DNA of 64,000 bases from Kutzneria buriramensis (GTDB taxonomy: Bacteria; Actinomycetota; Actinomycetes; Mycobacteriales; Pseudonocardiaceae): NCBI RefSeq assembly GCF_003387475.1, contig NZ_QUNO01000005.1:496001-560000 (forward strand), given 5' to 3'. The position numbers and the translations under genes are program-made. The notes under the pieces were generated by a model that was not told the origin of the DNA, searched no databases, and saw only the letters and a list, made by a program, of their open reading frames with translations. Every line of letters starts with the position of its first letter. Within the stretch, counting starts at the first letter, position 1. This document shows positions 41,521-49,616 of the stretch, piece after piece.

Positions 41521-41895
41521 TCACTCCTGGACCAGGCAGAACGGATGGCCGGCGGGATCGGCGAAGACGCGCCAGTTCCGCCGGTCGTTCCCGGCGTCGA
41601 GCAGGGCGCCGCCGAGCCTGAGGACCTCGGCCTGGGCCTCGTCCAGGTCCGTGACGCCGAGGTCGAGGTGGAACTGCTGCGGACGCGAGGGATCCAGCCA
41701 GGTCGGCGGCTGGTGATCCTCGGCGAGCTGGAAGGCCAGCACGAGCCCGTCGACGTGCAGCGTGGCCCAGCGATCGTCGAGCGCCCACCGGGGGTCGGGC
41801 TGGTTCACGACGCCGCCGAGAAGTGCCTGGTAGAAGCCGGACAGGGCGACGATGTCGGGGCAGTCCAGCACGACGCATTGCAGCTTGGCGATCAC
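41521..41895 (-). CDS. VOC-family (glyoxalase/bleomycin-resistance-like) protein
   Basis: 124 residues; GTG 41895 overlaps the TetR stop (GTGA) and has GGTGGGG upstream. One VOC domain with paired beta-alpha-beta-beta-beta modules: LQCVVLDCPDIVALSGFYQALLG and FHLDLGVTDLDEAQAEVLRLGG, ending VFADPAGHPFCLVQE. The His and Glu positions of a metal site are present (QFHLDLG, LVQE). Role not known; cotranscribed with the TetR gene. Confidence 0.8.
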   Translation of the reverse strand: MIAKLQCVVLDCPDIVALSGFYQALLGGVVNQPDPRWALDDRWATLHVDGLVLAFQLAEDHQPPTWLDPSRPQQFHLDLGVTDLDEAQAEVLRLGGALLDAGNDRRNWRVFADPAGHPFCLVQE

Positions 41896-42530
41896 GACGC
41901 CCCACCGTAGCGGAGCCCGTCGACGAGCAGGGCGAGCAGCCGGTCGGCGGTCTCGGGGGCGTCCTGGGCGGCCCAGGCGATGGCGCCGACCATGCGCAAC
42001 ACGTCCGCGTCGTCGGCGACGGCGGTGATCGCGCCGGCTTCGCGGGCCCTGGCCAGCAGGTCGGCCCCCACGGCGAACATCTCGGCGTGCCAACCGGCGA
42101 CGAGGTCGTGGGAGAGGGCGGAGTTCATCACGGCGGCCGCCAGGCCGCGGTAGGTCAGGCCGTGAACGACGGCGGCGCGCAGCCAGACGGTGAGGGCGTC
42201 GAGAGGGGCGGGGTCGGGAGAGTCCGCGTGGCGAGAGTCGGCATCACCAGAGCCGGTACCGCGAGAGTCGACATCGAGCGGGCCGGCATCGGCGAGTAGC
42301 CGACGGCCGAGTTCCACCAGTTCCTCGATCTGCCCGGCGAGCACCGTCTCGATGAGGTCGAGGCGGGTGGGGAAATGCCGGTACAGCGTGCCGCTGGCCA
42401 CGCCCGCCCGCCGGGCGATCTCGTCCAGCGAGGCGTCCGCGCCGAACTCCGCGAACGCGATGCGGGCCTGTTCGAGCAGCTGCTCGTAGTTGCGCCGGGC
42501 GTCGGCGCGCATCGGACGGGCCTTGTCCAC
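41892..42530 (-). CDS. TetR-family regulator
   Basis: 212 residues from GTG 42530 (GGGAG upstream). HTH: ARIAFAEFGADASLDEIARRAGVASGTLYRHFPTRLDLIETV. The ligand domain carries an unusual Ser/Asp/Gly-rich loop (DVDSRGTGSGDADSRHADS) near residues 85-108. It is cotranscribed with a VOC gene and divergent from a double SnoaL gene; a GGTCC-AACC-GGACC palindrome lies between. Confidence 0.85.
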   Translation of the reverse strand: MDKARPMRADARRNYEQLLEQARIAFAEFGADASLDEIARRAGVASGTLYRHFPTRLDLIETVLAGQIEELVELGRRLLADAGPLDVDSRGTGSGDADSRHADSPDPAPLDALTVWLRAAVVHGLTYRGLAAAVMNSALSHDLVAGWHAEMFAVGADLLARAREAGAITAVADDADVLRMVGAIAWAAQDAPETADRLLALLVDGLRYGGAS

Positions 42531-42569
42531 TCGCGGGCTCCCTTGCTAACCGGGGACACAGTCCGTTAC

Positions 42570-42583
42570 GGTCCAACCGGACC
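42570..42583. promoter_or_regulatory. Candidate TetR operator GGTCCAACCGGACC
   Basis: Inverted repeat GGTCC/GGACC with a 4-bp spacer, 40 bp from the TetR start and 26 bp from the SnoaL ATG. It differs from the 20-bp element shared by the ligase and hpa-type operons, so those are probably under another regulator. Confidence 0.55.
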
Positions 42584-42608
42584 ATGTCTCACCTTAACGG
42601 GGGCTCCC

Positions 42609-43418
42609 ATGGCGCTGACGGCACAGGACCGGATCGACATCACCGACCTGATCAACCTGCACGGCCACCTCGTGGACGGGGGCGCGTGGAACCGCGTGGA
42701 AGACGTCTTTCGCGCGGACGTGGCGTATGACCTGGAGGACTTCGGGCTCGGCACGCTGCACGGCGTGGCGGCCATCAGGGAGGCGGCGCTGGCACTGGGT
42801 GAGGCGAACCCGGTCGGGCATCACGTGACCAACATCGTGATCACCGAGGGCGGGGAGAACGAAGTCCGGGTCCGATCGAAGGGAATCGGCATCAGCGCGG
42901 CGGGCACGGCCGGCAGCGTCGAGTACGACGACATCGTCGCCCAGACGCCCGAGGGCTGGCGGATCCGCTACCGCAAGGTGACCGCAAGGCGCAGAACAGG
43001 GGACCAGCCCGGGCCGCGAGAGGTGCTGGAACGCTGGCGACAGGCGGCGATCGACCACTCCCTCGCCAACCTCACCACGTTGTATGCAGTCGACGGAATC
43101 CACGAGTTCCCGTTCACGGCTCCCGGCCTCCCCGCCAAGCTCGAGGGCCGAGCCCAGATCACGGCCTGGATGACCGAAGCCTGGCGCGCCCCCTTCCGGT
43201 ACCACCGGTTCCGCACGCTCGCCGTCCACGACACGGGTGACCCGAACACGATCGTCGTGGAGCAGGAAGCGCTGGGCACCAGCGAGATCACCGGCGACTT
43301 CACGCTGCCGAACCTGCTGGTGCTGACCACCCGCGACGGGCAGATCGCCCACCTCAAGGACTACGTCGACATCGCGGCAGCCGTCGCCGTCACGGGAGAG
43401 AGATCCACGTGGTCTTGA
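42609..43418 (+). CDS. Tandem SnoaL/NTF2-like protein
   Basis: 269 residues from ATG 42609. Two cone-shaped NTF2-like domains are fused: the first (about 1-130; DRIDITDLINLHGHLVDGGAWNRVEDVF) resembles SnoaL_4 polyketide-cyclase/hydroxylating dehydratase-like proteins; the second (about 138-265; VLERWRQAAIDHSLANLTTLYA, LPAKLEGRAQITAWM) resembles SnoaL. Single-domain members are usual, so the fusion is uncommon. Function is open; the 3' end overlaps the puuC pseudogene by 29 bp. Confidence 0.75.
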   Translation: MALTAQDRIDITDLINLHGHLVDGGAWNRVEDVFRADVAYDLEDFGLGTLHGVAAIREAALALGEANPVGHHVTNIVITEGGENEVRVRSKGIGISAAGTAGSVEYDDIVAQTPEGWRIRYRKVTARRRTGDQPGPREVLERWRQAAIDHSLANLTTLYAVDGIHEFPFTAPGLPAKLEGRAQITAWMTEAWRAPFRYHRFRTLAVHDTGDPNTIVVEQEALGTSEITGDFTLPNLLVLTTRDGQIAHLKDYVDIAAAVAVTGERSTWS

Positions 43419-44445
43419 GGTCGGTGAACTTGTCCGACGCATGGGCGGACTTGTCACGGCCGTGGCCGGACAACTTGGTGCCACTGAAGGGAACCACCAT
43501 GTCCCCCTCCTCGTAGCAGTTGACCCACACACAGCGCGGCACGGTCGAGCACGCACGTCACGAATTCGTCGGCGATGGCCCGGTGCACCAACAACCTCGA
43601 CGCCGCAGTGCACATCTCCCCGGAGTCGAAGAAGATCCCCCACGCCGCCGTGTCGGCTGCGGCGTCAAGATCGGGGGCGTCGGCGAAGACGATGTTCGGC
43701 GACTTGCCGCCGAGCTCCAGTCACACCCGTTTGAGGTTGGAATCCGCCGAGTACCGCAGGACCTCCCGGCCGACCTCCGTCGACCCGGTGAAGGTGACGA
43801 CATCGACGCCGGTGCAGCCCGAGGGCGCCGCCGGTCGCCGGGCCGGGACCGTTCACGACGGTGAGCACGCCCGCCGGCAATCCCGCCTTCGCTGCGAGTT
43901 CCGCAAGTAAAAGCGCCGATAGCGGCGACTGCTCGGCTGGCTTCAACACCACCGTTCGGCCGGCGATCAGCGCCGGCGCGAGCTTCCACGCGGCCATCGT
44001 CAGCGGGAAGTTCCGCGGCGACCACGCCGACCGGCTCGCGGGTGACCATCGCGAGGGTGTCCACGGTCGATGTGGTGACCTCGCCCGCGACCTTGTCCGC
44101 CAGCTCGGCGTACCAGCGGAAGGTGCGAGCCACCGCCGGCACCTCGATGCCGAGCGAGTCGCGAATCGGCTTGCCCATCTCCGGCGAGATGGTGCGGGCC
44201 AGCCGATCCCTGTCGGCGTCGATGAGATCGGCGAGCCGGTGCAGGACGTCGACCCGCTCACGGGCCGGCAGCCGCGGCCACGGCCCGTCGTCGAAGGCCT
44301 GCCGCGCGGCGGAGACCGCTCGGTCTACCTCGGCGGGGCCGGCCTCATCGACATCGGAACCTTGCCGTCCCGGGGTGAACGCACCTGCACGGCGCCCTCC
44401 AAACGCCTTGACCGGCCCGACCGAGCCAAGTACGTTTGGATGCAA
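43390..44445 (-). pseudogene. Decayed PuuC-type aldehyde dehydrogenase
   Basis: Pieces of one protein lie in several frames. One frame gives [23 protein letters not shown] through [11 protein letters not shown]; the next gives [17 protein letters not shown] and [18 protein letters not shown]; a third gives [20 protein letters not shown] and [19 protein letters not shown] at 43721-43723 replaces the Trp of 'KRVWLELGG'. About 120 residues are deleted between RAIADEFV and [13 protein letters not shown], and the end ([14 protein letters not shown]-like KFTDLKTTW) is PuuC-like. The family oxidises gamma-glutamyl-aminobutyraldehyde. Multiple lesions make it non-functional. Confidence 0.85.
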
Positions 44446-44452
44446 ACGATAT
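44433..44452. promoter_or_regulatory. Shared 20-bp operator, copy B (hpa-type operon)
   Basis: CGTTTGGATGCAAACGATAT, with internal arms GTTTG/CAAAC, lies 12 bp before the hpaE-type ATG and at the old start of the puuC pseudogene. It matches copy A at 17 of 20 bases. It presumably ties the hpa-type operon to the ligase operon. Confidence 0.7.
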
Positions 44453-44464
44453 TACGGAGACACG

Positions 44465-45898
44465 ATGTCCGACCACTGGATCGGGGGCAGGCGGGTCACC
44501 TCGCCCATCCGCTTCGACGACATCTCCCCCATCGACGGCTCCGTCCTGGCCCACGTCTCGCGGGCCTGTCCGGAGGAGGTCGACCTCGCGGTCGACACCG
44601 CCGAGAAGGCGTTCACGCACTGGCGGCGCACCACCCGCGAGCGCCGCGCGGAGCTACTGCACAAGATCGCCGACGGGGTGGAGAAGCGCCTCGACGAGCT
44701 GGCCGCCGTCGAGACGTCCGACAACGGCGCGCTGCTGCGCTCGCACCTGCGCGGCGTGATGCCGCGCGTGGCGCACAACTTCCGGTTCTTCGCGGACTGG
44801 CTCGTCGACGAGGTGTGCCACCCCGACTTCGACACCCGCGGCCACACCAACCGCGTCAGCTGGGACCCGGCCGGTGTCTGCGCGCTGATCACACCGTGGA
44901 ACGCGCCGCTGATGCTGGCCAGCTGGAAGATCGCGCCGGCGCTGGCCGCAGGCGACACCGTGGTGCTCAAACCGGCCGAGTGGACGCCGCTGACCGCGAC
45001 CCTGCTGGCCGAGATCACCGCCGAGGCGGGCCTGCCCGACGGCGTCTTCAACGTGGTGCAAGGCCACGGCGAGAACACCGGCCAGCACCTGGTGAACAAC
45101 CCGAGACTGCGCCGGATCAGCTTCACCGGCTCGGTGCCGACGGGCAAGGCCATCGCGCGGGCCGCGGCCGCCAACCTGGTGCCGACCTCGCTGGAACTGG
45201 GCGGCAAGTCGCCGCTGATCGTGTTCGCCGACGCGGACCTCGACCTGGCCGTGAAGCTGGCCGTCGAGCAGTACGACAACGCCGGGCAGGTGTGTCTGGC
45301 CGGCGTTCGCCTGCTGGTCGAGGAGTCCGTCGCCGCCGAGTTCCTCGCCGGCTTCCTGACCAGGGCGGACGCCCTCAAGCAGGGCGATCCGCGCGATCCC
45401 GCCACGGACGTCGGCCCGCTGATCCACCGCCGCCAGTTGGACCGCGTGGACGGCTTCGTGCGGCGGGCGGTGGCCGACGGGGCGCGAGTGCTGCTCGGCG
45501 GCGGCCCGAACACCGAGCTCGGCGGCCTCTACTATCGGCCGACGCTGCTCACGGATGTCCGACCGGGCAGCGAAATCCTCACCGAGGAGGTGTTCGGCCC
45601 GGTGCTGACGCTGCAGACCTTCCGGCGCGAGGAGGACGCCGTCGCGATGGCCAACGACACCCGCTTCGGGCTGGCCGCGACGCTGGTCACCGGCGACGAG
45701 GACCGCGCGAGGCGGGTCACCGAGCAGCTGGTGGCCGGCACGGTCTGGGTGAACTGCTTCTTCGTACGGGATCTGCGCGCGCCGTTCGGCGGCAGCCGGG
45801 AGTCCGGGATCGGCCGCGAGGGCGGCAACTGGAGCTTCGACTTCTATTGCGACGTCAAGAACACGGTCACGGCGGGACAGGGGTGGCGGCATGGGTGA
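44465..45898 (+). CDS. hpaE: 5-carboxymethyl-2-hydroxymuconate semialdehyde dehydrogenase, HpaE-like
   Basis: 477 residues; ATG 44465 has GGAG 5 nt upstream. Aldehyde dehydrogenase motifs: ITPWNAPLMLASWKIAPALAAG (cofactor), [27 protein letters not shown] (general base Glu) and QVCLAGVRLLV with the catalytic Cys. The C-terminus FGGSRESGIGREGGNWSFDFY is typical of hydroxymuconic/HpcC semialdehyde dehydrogenases. It would oxidise the ring-cleavage product of the next gene. First gene of a three-gene overlapping operon. Confidence 0.82.
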   Translation: MSDHWIGGRRVTSPIRFDDISPIDGSVLAHVSRACPEEVDLAVDTAEKAFTHWRRTTRERRAELLHKIADGVEKRLDELAAVETSDNGALLRSHLRGVMPRVAHNFRFFADWLVDEVCHPDFDTRGHTNRVSWDPAGVCALITPWNAPLMLASWKIAPALAAGDTVVLKPAEWTPLTATLLAEITAEAGLPDGVFNVVQGHGENTGQHLVNNPRLRRISFTGSVPTGKAIARAAAANLVPTSLELGGKSPLIVFADADLDLAVKLAVEQYDNAGQVCLAGVRLLVEESVAAEFLAGFLTRADALKQGDPRDPATDVGPLIHRRQLDRVDGFVRRAVADGARVLLGGGPNTELGGLYYRPTLLTDVRPGSEILTEEVFGPVLTLQTFRREEDAVAMANDTRFGLAATLVTGDEDRARRVTEQLVAGTVWVNCFFVRDLRAPFGGSRESGIGREGGNWSFDFYCDVKNTVTAGQGWRHG

Positions 45899-46766
45899 GG
45901 TCGTCGGCGCGGGCCTGCTCTCCCACGTGCCGACGATCATGCTGCCGGCGGCCGAGCGCCGGGAGCTCAACGACGGCAGGGACACCACACTCGTCGCCGG
46001 GCTGGAGCGGTTGCGCGCGGAGGTGTTCGAGCGGCTCGACTACGACACGGTGGTGGTGCTCGACTCGCACTGGGCGACCACTGTGGAGTTCGTGGTCACC
46101 GCGCACCAGCGGCGGGCCGGGCTGTTCACGTCCGAGGAGCTGCCGCGCGGGATGTGCCGCATCCCGTACGACTTCGCGGGCGATCCCGAACTCGCGCACG
46201 CCGTCGCGGCGCACGGCGAGAAGCAGGGCACGTGGATCACCCCGATCGACGACCAGTACCTGCCGATCTACTACGCCACCGTGAATCTGTGGCAGTACCT
46301 GGGGGTTCCGGGCAAGCGGTGGGTGTCCATCGGCGTCTGCCAGACCGCCGACCGCGAGGACAACCTGCGGCTCGGGCGGGCGCTGGCCGCCGGAATCGCC
46401 GACACGGACCGGAAAGTGCTGCTGGTCGCGTCGGGAGCGCTCAGCCACACCTTCTGGCCGCTGCGGGAACTCCGCAAGCACGAGGCCGCCGGCGTCGAGC
46501 ACATCCGCACCCCGGAGGCGGCGCAGGCGGACCTGGAGCGCATCGAATGGCTCCGGCGGGGCGATCACGCACGGGTCCTCGACACCATGCCGGAGTTCGC
46601 GAAGTTCAAACCGGAGGCCGGTTTCGGGCACTACCTGATGATGGCCGGCGCCCTCGGCGAGCGGGCGTGGCGGGCGCCGGGACGCCTCTACAGCGAGTAC
46701 GAGAACGCGGTCGGCACCGGCCAGGTGCACATCTGGTTCGACCGCCCGGGCGAGGGGTGGACGTGA
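45891..46766 (+). CDS. hpaD: Homoprotocatechuate 2,3-dioxygenase, LigB type (HpaD/HpcB-like)
   Basis: 291 residues; ATG 45891 overlaps the hpaE stop. Class III extradiol features: GLLSHVPTIML (metal His), VVVLDSHWATTVEF (second His), VASGALSHTFW, and the end GTGQVHIWF, all as in enterobacterial HpaD. It is expected to cleave 3,4-dihydroxyphenylacetate next to the hydroxyls with non-haem iron. Flanking HpaE- and HpaG-like genes support this substrate over catechol. Confidence 0.85.
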   Translation: MGEVVGAGLLSHVPTIMLPAAERRELNDGRDTTLVAGLERLRAEVFERLDYDTVVVLDSHWATTVEFVVTAHQRRAGLFTSEELPRGMCRIPYDFAGDPELAHAVAAHGEKQGTWITPIDDQYLPIYYATVNLWQYLGVPGKRWVSIGVCQTADREDNLRLGRALAAGIADTDRKVLLVASGALSHTFWPLRELRKHEAAGVEHIRTPEAAQADLERIEWLRRGDHARVLDTMPEFAKFKPEAGFGHYLMMAGALGERAWRAPGRLYSEYENAVGTGQVHIWFDRPGEGWT

Positions 46767-47608
46767 CCGAGCACCGCAGGATCCTGTTGGACGGGGCCGT
46801 TGTCGAGGTGGTGCGCCGCGAGGAGCTGCTCGTCGCCGGGGACGGCCGCAGCGTCAAGGCGGACGAGGCGGTGCACCTGCCGCCCTGCGAGCCGTCCAAG
46901 ATCATCGCGGTGCATCTGAACCACCGCAGCCGGGTGGAGGAGTTCCAGGCCCGGCTGCCGGCCGCGCCGACCTACTTCCACAAGCCGACCTCCGCGCTGA
47001 ACGCGCACGGCGGGGCGGTGGTGCGGCCCGAGGGCTGCAAGTGGCTGAACTACGAGGGCGAGGTCGCCATCGTGATCGGGCGGACCTGCCGCAACATCTC
47101 CCCCGCCGACGCCGCTGCCCACATCCGCGGGTACACCGTCGCCAACGACTACGGCCTGCACGACTTCCGCGACACCGACGCCGGCTCGATGCTGCGAGTG
47201 AAGGGCTCGGACACGTTGTGCCCCTTGGGTCCCGGGCTCGTCACCGACTGGGACTTCCGCGGCAAGGCGCTGATCACGAGGGTGAACGGGGAGGTCGCGC
47301 AGCACGGCAGCACCGACGAGATGGAGTGGGACATGCACTATCTCGTCGCCGACATCGCCCGAACGATCACGCTGTTCCCGGGCGACGTGCTGCTGTCCGG
47401 GACGCCGGCTCATTCGCGGCCGGTGCGGCCGGGCGACGTGGTGGAGGTCGAGGTCGAGGGCCTCGGCGTGCTGCGCAACCACATCGTCAGCGGACCGACC
47501 GCGATCCGGACGGACGTGGGCGCGCAGCCGACGGAGTCCGAGGAGGTGCTGTCGACGGCACTCGGCGGCGACTGGGAGTTCCGGGGCATCCGCCCGCCCC
47601 GCCGCTGA
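46763..47608 (+). CDS. hpaG: FAH-family isomerase/decarboxylase, HpaG-like
   Basis: 281 residues; GTG 46763 overlaps the hpaD stop (GTGA). FAH fold: NYEGEVAIVIGRTCRNI (metal Glu), YTVANDYGLHDFR, KGSDTLCPLGPGLV, TLFPGDVLLSGTPAHSRPVRPGDVVEVEVEGLG. HpaG decarboxylates and isomerises the oxidised ring-cleavage acid; HpaH/HpaI-type later enzymes are not in this window. It ends before a very strong terminator. Confidence 0.82.
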   Translation: MTEHRRILLDGAVVEVVRREELLVAGDGRSVKADEAVHLPPCEPSKIIAVHLNHRSRVEEFQARLPAAPTYFHKPTSALNAHGGAVVRPEGCKWLNYEGEVAIVIGRTCRNISPADAAAHIRGYTVANDYGLHDFRDTDAGSMLRVKGSDTLCPLGPGLVTDWDFRGKALITRVNGEVAQHGSTDEMEWDMHYLVADIARTITLFPGDVLLSGTPAHSRPVRPGDVVEVEVEGLGVLRNHIVSGPTAIRTDVGAQPTESEEVLSTALGGDWEFRGIRPPRR

Positions 47609-47620
47609 CCCGAATGCCGG

Positions 47621-47681
47621 TCATGCAGGGAAGGACGCCTTACCCTCGTTCAACGCGGGTAAGGCGTCCTTCCCTGCATGA
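47621..47681. terminator. Perfect 25-bp-arm hairpin terminator
   Basis: Left arm TCATGCAGGGAAGGACGCC... (47621-47645) and right arm 47657-47681 are perfectly complementary over 25 bp around an 11-nt loop TCGTTCAACGC. It lies between the convergent hpa-type operon and a MarR gene and can end both. Its inner part resembles the hairpin at 58866-58908, a recurrent terminator type in this lineage. Confidence 0.9.
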
Positions 47682-47687
47682 AGCCGG

Positions 47688-48257
47688 TTAGGCGCCGCCG
47701 GCGATGGTCGGCAGGGTGCTGGACTGCACCTCCTGCCGCACCTCCGCCTGCCGGTCGGCCGACGTCTGCTCGAAGTGGTTGAGCATGTGCCGCAGCACCC
47801 GGGTCAGCTCGGCGATCCGCCGCGGCGACAGCCCCTCCAGGCTGTACACCTCCTCGGCGTTGAACCGCGGGAACAGTTCGCACATCAGCGCCTTGCCCCG
47901 CTCGGTCAGGGACAGCACGCTCAGCCGCCGGTCGTCGGCGGGCGTCGTCCGGGTGAGCAGCCCGCGGTTGGCCAGCGTCCGCGCGACGCCGGTGAGGGTG
48001 CCCTTGGAGATGCCGCTCTCCTCGGCCACGTGGCGGGTCTCGATGTCGCCCCAGATCCACACCACCCACAGCACCACGAAACCGGTCCACGACAGATCCA
48101 CGTCACGCAGCACGGACTGCTCGAAGTGGTTGCGCACCACCAGCGCGGTCCGGTGCAGGTTGGACAGCGCCATCATGGACTCGACGTCGATGGCCAGGCC
48201 GTTGAGGCGCTCGCCGACGGCCTTCTCGGTCTCGCGCAGCGTGTAGTAGCCGGTCAC
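47688..48257 (-). CDS. MarR-family regulator
   Basis: 189 residues from GTG 48257 (ribosome binding site weak). A long N-terminal helical part precedes the winged HTH (WGDIETRHVAEESGISKGTLTGVARTLANRGLL, then TPADDRRLSVLSLTERG). It is convergent with the hpa-type operon. HpaR, the homoprotocatechuate regulator of enterobacteria, is also a MarR protein, so it is a candidate binder of the shared 20-bp element, but position alone does not prove it. Confidence 0.85.
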   Translation of the reverse strand: MTGYYTLRETEKAVGERLNGLAIDVESMMALSNLHRTALVVRNHFEQSVLRDVDLSWTGFVVLWVVWIWGDIETRHVAEESGISKGTLTGVARTLANRGLLTRTTPADDRRLSVLSLTERGKALMCELFPRFNAEEVYSLEGLSPRRIAELTRVLRHMLNHFEQTSADRQAEVRQEVQSSTLPTIAGGA

Positions 48258-48369
48258 AGCGGTCAGCGTAGCCCCAACCCGGGCGGGCGCCGGCGATCGA
48301 CCGGCACGTCACCGCGGCGACCGGGCAGGCCCCGCCAGGGCGCCGGCCGTCCCGTTCCCGCCGCGGCAA

Positions 48370-49515
48370 CTACACCAGTTCCGCCAGCCTGCCCACCACC
48401 TCCGCCGGGCTGGGCTGGGCGGCGATCTCGTCGCGCACCTCGGCGGCGGTGTCCCGGAACTTCGGCTGCTCCAACACCTGGGCCAGCGCCGCGGCGACCT
48501 CCTCCGGCTCGCTGACGGTCAGGCCGACGCCGCGGTCGGCCATCAGCTTGGCGTTCATCGGCTGGTCGGCGAACTTCGGCAGCGACACCTGCGGCACGCC
48601 GTGCACGAGCGGCGTCGCCACCGTGGCCGAACCGCCGTGGTGCACGATCGTGGCGCACGTGGGCATGAGGGCGCCCAGCGGCATCCAGCCCAGCGCGTGG
48701 ACGTTCGCTGGCAGCGGTTCGAGCTCCGAGATGTCGATGTCCCCCAACGCGAGCAGCACCTCGACGTCCATTGTGGACAGATCGGCGAGGACGGCCTTGA
48801 GGGCGCCCACCCCGCCGAGCGCCGGCAGCACACTGCCGAGGGTCACACAGACGCGCGGCCGGGTCGGCGGCTGGGTCACCCAGGCCGGCACCACGCGGGA
48901 CTCGTTGTACGGGACGTACCGCATCAGGAACTGGGTGTCCGTGGCGAGGCCGCCCATGCTCGGCGGGCGGACGTCGATCGAGGCCACCGGGTTCACCGGG
49001 ACGTCCGGCAGGCCCAGTCGCCGCCGGGTCGGCTCCAGGTACTCGGCGGCCTCCCGGCGCGAGCTCACCACGTGCTCGTCCAGGCCGGCCCAGCCCAGCC
49101 GGATGCCCTGCTCGACCAGCGGCACGCCCAGGTCGGCGGCGAGCAGCCGGCCGGCCGCCTGCTCGGCGGTGGTGATCACCAGGTCGGGGCGGAACGCCCG
49201 GGCCACCGGCAGCATGCCGTCGATCATCTGCTCGCCGAACCAGGCGAAGCCGCCGCGATCGGGCTTGCGCGCGACCCCGGCTTTCGTCATCTGGCCGTCC
49301 TTGATCATGCCGGCCACCGCGGCCACGAACTCCGCCCACAGGTCGCGTTCGGGCAGCGGGTCCACCACCGGCAGGCCGGCGCCGGCCGCCGCGCGGGCCC
49401 CGTCGCCGTTGTTGAGCAGCAGCACCTCGTGGCCGGCGGCCAGCAACGCCCAGACCAGCGGCACCGTCGGCAGGAAAAGGCCGCTACCGGGCACGGCCGT
49501 GCACAGCACTCGCAT
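48370..49515 (-). CDS. GT1-family glycosyltransferase (macrolide/aglycone type)
   Basis: 381 residues; ATG 49515 has GGGGGAG 6 nt upstream. GT-B fold: N-terminal acceptor domain (RVLCTAVPGSGLFLPTVPLVWALLAAGHEVL) and C-terminal donor domain with LGWMPLGALMPTCATIVHHGGSATVATPLVHGVPQVSLP, the UDP/TDP-sugar signature of natural-product and drug-inactivating transferases. No biosynthetic cluster surrounds it; with its divergent TetR it looks like a self-contained inducible detoxification pair. Acceptor unknown. Confidence 0.87.
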   Translation of the reverse strand: MRVLCTAVPGSGLFLPTVPLVWALLAAGHEVLLLNNGDGARAAAGAGLPVVDPLPERDLWAEFVAAVAGMIKDGQMTKAGVARKPDRGGFAWFGEQMIDGMLPVARAFRPDLVITTAEQAAGRLLAADLGVPLVEQGIRLGWAGLDEHVVSSRREAAEYLEPTRRRLGLPDVPVNPVASIDVRPPSMGGLATDTQFLMRYVPYNESRVVPAWVTQPPTRPRVCVTLGSVLPALGGVGALKAVLADLSTMDVEVLLALGDIDISELEPLPANVHALGWMPLGALMPTCATIVHHGGSATVATPLVHGVPQVSLPKFADQPMNAKLMADRGVGLTVSEPEEVAAALAQVLEQPKFRDTAAEVRDEIAAQPSPAEVVGRLAELV

Positions 49516-49537
49516 CGTCAACTCCCCCTAGATCGTC

Positions 49538-49567
49538 TTGAGCAGCGCTCAATTGAGCGCTGCTCAA
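49538..49567. promoter_or_regulatory. 30-bp perfect palindromic operator
   Basis: TTGAGCAGCGCTCAA is followed at once by its perfect inverse TTGAGCGCTGCTCAA. Each half is itself nearly an inverted repeat (TTGAGC...GCTCAA), so two overlapping dimers could bind. It lies between the divergent glycosyltransferase and TetR starts. Confidence 0.85.
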
Positions 49568-49616
49568 GCTACGGTGGGTAGACTGCCGCCGTCAAGCCCC
49601 TCGGGAAAGGACGCGG

